Shown here in pieces: positions 5,117-5,806 of a DNA stretch of 5,806 nt (position 1 is the first letter of the stretch; each line of letters opens with the position of its first letter). The stretch lies in assembly GCA_017458885.1 (NCBI GenBank), contig JAFSZQ010000149.1, positions 1 to 5,806 of the forward strand, given 5' to 3'. The position numbers were made by a program, and so were the translations under genes. The DNA is from Oscillospiraceae bacterium. GTDB lineage: Bacteria; Bacillota; Clostridia; Oscillospirales; Oscillospiraceae. The notes beneath the pieces are model-generated. The model saw only the letters and a list, made by a program, of their open reading frames with translations, did not search any database and was not told the origin of the DNA.

Positions 5117-5806
5117 ATGAGCCCCATTATGATACCCCCCGCCCTGCTGGCGGCCGGGGTCGTCGTTCTGTTGGCCTTGGGCGTCCTTCTCGGCATTTGG
5201 ATCAGAAAAAAGGCGGAACAAAAAGCTGAGCTGGCCATTGCAGACGCCGAACAAAAAGCCCTGCAGATCGAAAATGACGCGCACAAGCGCGCCGAGAGCA
5301 AGAGCAAGGAAATGCTGCTCGAGGCGAAGGAAGAGATCATGCGGGTGCGCAACGAAGCCGAGAAGGAGAACAAGGAGCGCCGCGCCGACCTGACGAAGCA
5401 GGAACGCCGGCTGCAGCAGAAAGAAGAGAACATCGACAAAAAGACCGAGACGCTCGAAAAGAAAGAGGAAGCCCTCGCCCAGAAGCACGCCGCGCTCGAC
5501 AAGGAGAACGAGGAGATCAAGATCATCAAGCGCAGCCAGACCGAGATGCTCGAGCGCATCTCCGGTTTCACCGCCGAGGAGGCGAAGCAGTACCTCATCG
5601 AGCAGGTCGAGAGCGAAGTGACGCACGAGACCGCGCTCAAGATCAAGGAGCTGGAGCAGCGCGCCAAGGACGAGGCCGACACCCGCGCCCGCGAGATCAT
5701 CGCCACCGCCATCCAACGCTGCGCCGCGGATCACTCCGCCGAGATCACCGTCAGTGTGGTTCCCCTGCCCAATGACGAGATGAAGGGCCGCATCATCGGC
5801 CGCGAG
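5117..5806 (+). CDS. rny: Ribonuclease Y, N-terminal 230 residues (3' end outside window)
   Basis: RNase Y is the membrane-anchored endoribonuclease that starts bulk mRNA decay in many Firmicutes. The frame is open to the last base, giving 230 of an expected 510-520 residues. A single membrane segment (about 9-29, Leu/Val/Gly-rich, followed by RKK) anchors it in the membrane. Residues 30 to about 145 form a highly charged Lys/Glu/Ala coiled coil. [17 protein letters not shown] (151-167) and the helix leading to [29 protein letters not shown] (202-230) are characteristic of the family; the last part begins the KH RNA-binding domain with its GRIIGRE loop. The catalytic HD domain lies downstream and cannot be inspected. 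The gene is divergent from lexA with its own promoter. In Bacillus, rny lies near recA, so a link to an SOS gene is loosely familiar though the exact arrangement differs. Confidence 0.97.
   Translation, partial: MSPIMIPPALLAAGVVVLLALGVLLGIWIRKKAEQKAELAIADAEQKALQIENDAHKRAESKSKEMLLEAKEEIMRVRNEAEKENKERRADLTKQERRLQQKEENIDKKTETLEKKEEALAQKHAALDKENEEIKIIKRSQTEMLERISGFTAEEAKQYLIEQVESEVTHETALKIKELEQRAKDEADTRAREIIATAIQRCAADHSAEITVSVVPLPNDEMKGRIIGRE

Noticed and set aside
5035..5712. Minus-strand Ser-rich open frame of 225 codons opposite rny
   Set aside because: A shadow of the rny coiled coil (Lys/Glu codons read backwards give Ser/Phe/Leu); rny is well supported by motifs and a ribosome-binding site.
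4895..5734. N-terminal extension of the lexA frame to 5734
   Set aside because: The frame is open by chance across rny antisense and the divergent promoters; the family N-terminus, GGGAGG site and promoter all place the start at 4894.

Overview
The window looks like chromosomal DNA from a GC-rich member of the Firmicutes, most likely Clostridia. The reasons are an RNase Y gene with a perfect AAGGAGG ribosome-binding site, a LexA of the Bacillus/Clostridium kind, a near-match to the B. subtilis-type SOS box, and a SecA ending in a Cys-rich zinc motif. Coding regions have G or C at most third codon positions, while the two intergenic regions are clearly more AT-rich. The genus cannot be told from this window. 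Every gene is a core or common bacterial function; I see no phage gene, transposase, CRISPR array, tRNA or rRNA.

Layout: (1) positions 1-3829 hold a tight plus-strand run: the 3' part of secA (preprotein translocase ATPase), pgeF/yfiH (laccase-domain protein) 2 nt later, and a family 5 solute-binding lipoprotein whose ATG overlaps the pgeF stop. There is no room for a promoter or terminator between them, so they probably share a transcript. (2) Positions 3830-4243 are a 414-nt gap between convergent genes. It holds two inverted copies of a 70-75 nt palindromic repeat, one starting 4 nt after the lipoprotein stop and the other 3 nt after the lexA stop, plus a hairpin with T-runs on both strands that should terminate transcription in both directions. 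(3) lexA lies on the minus strand (4244-4894). (4) Positions 4895-5116 are a divergent control region with an extended -10 lexA promoter, an SOS-box-like site over its -35, and a sigma-A-type promoter for the next gene. (5) rny (RNase Y) starts at 5117 and runs off the window.

Functionally, SecA (protein export), the lipoprotein (an exported product that would use the Sec route) and RNase Y (membrane-anchored mRNA decay) are envelope-linked housekeeping functions. LexA is the SOS repressor and probably represses itself. The least ordinary part is the 3830-4243 gap: two structurally conserved palindromes with paired substitutions in their stems, arranged as inverted ends around about 260 nt of unexplained, hairpin-rich sequence. 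That is either a small MITE-like element or a recurring operon-end element present once per gene.
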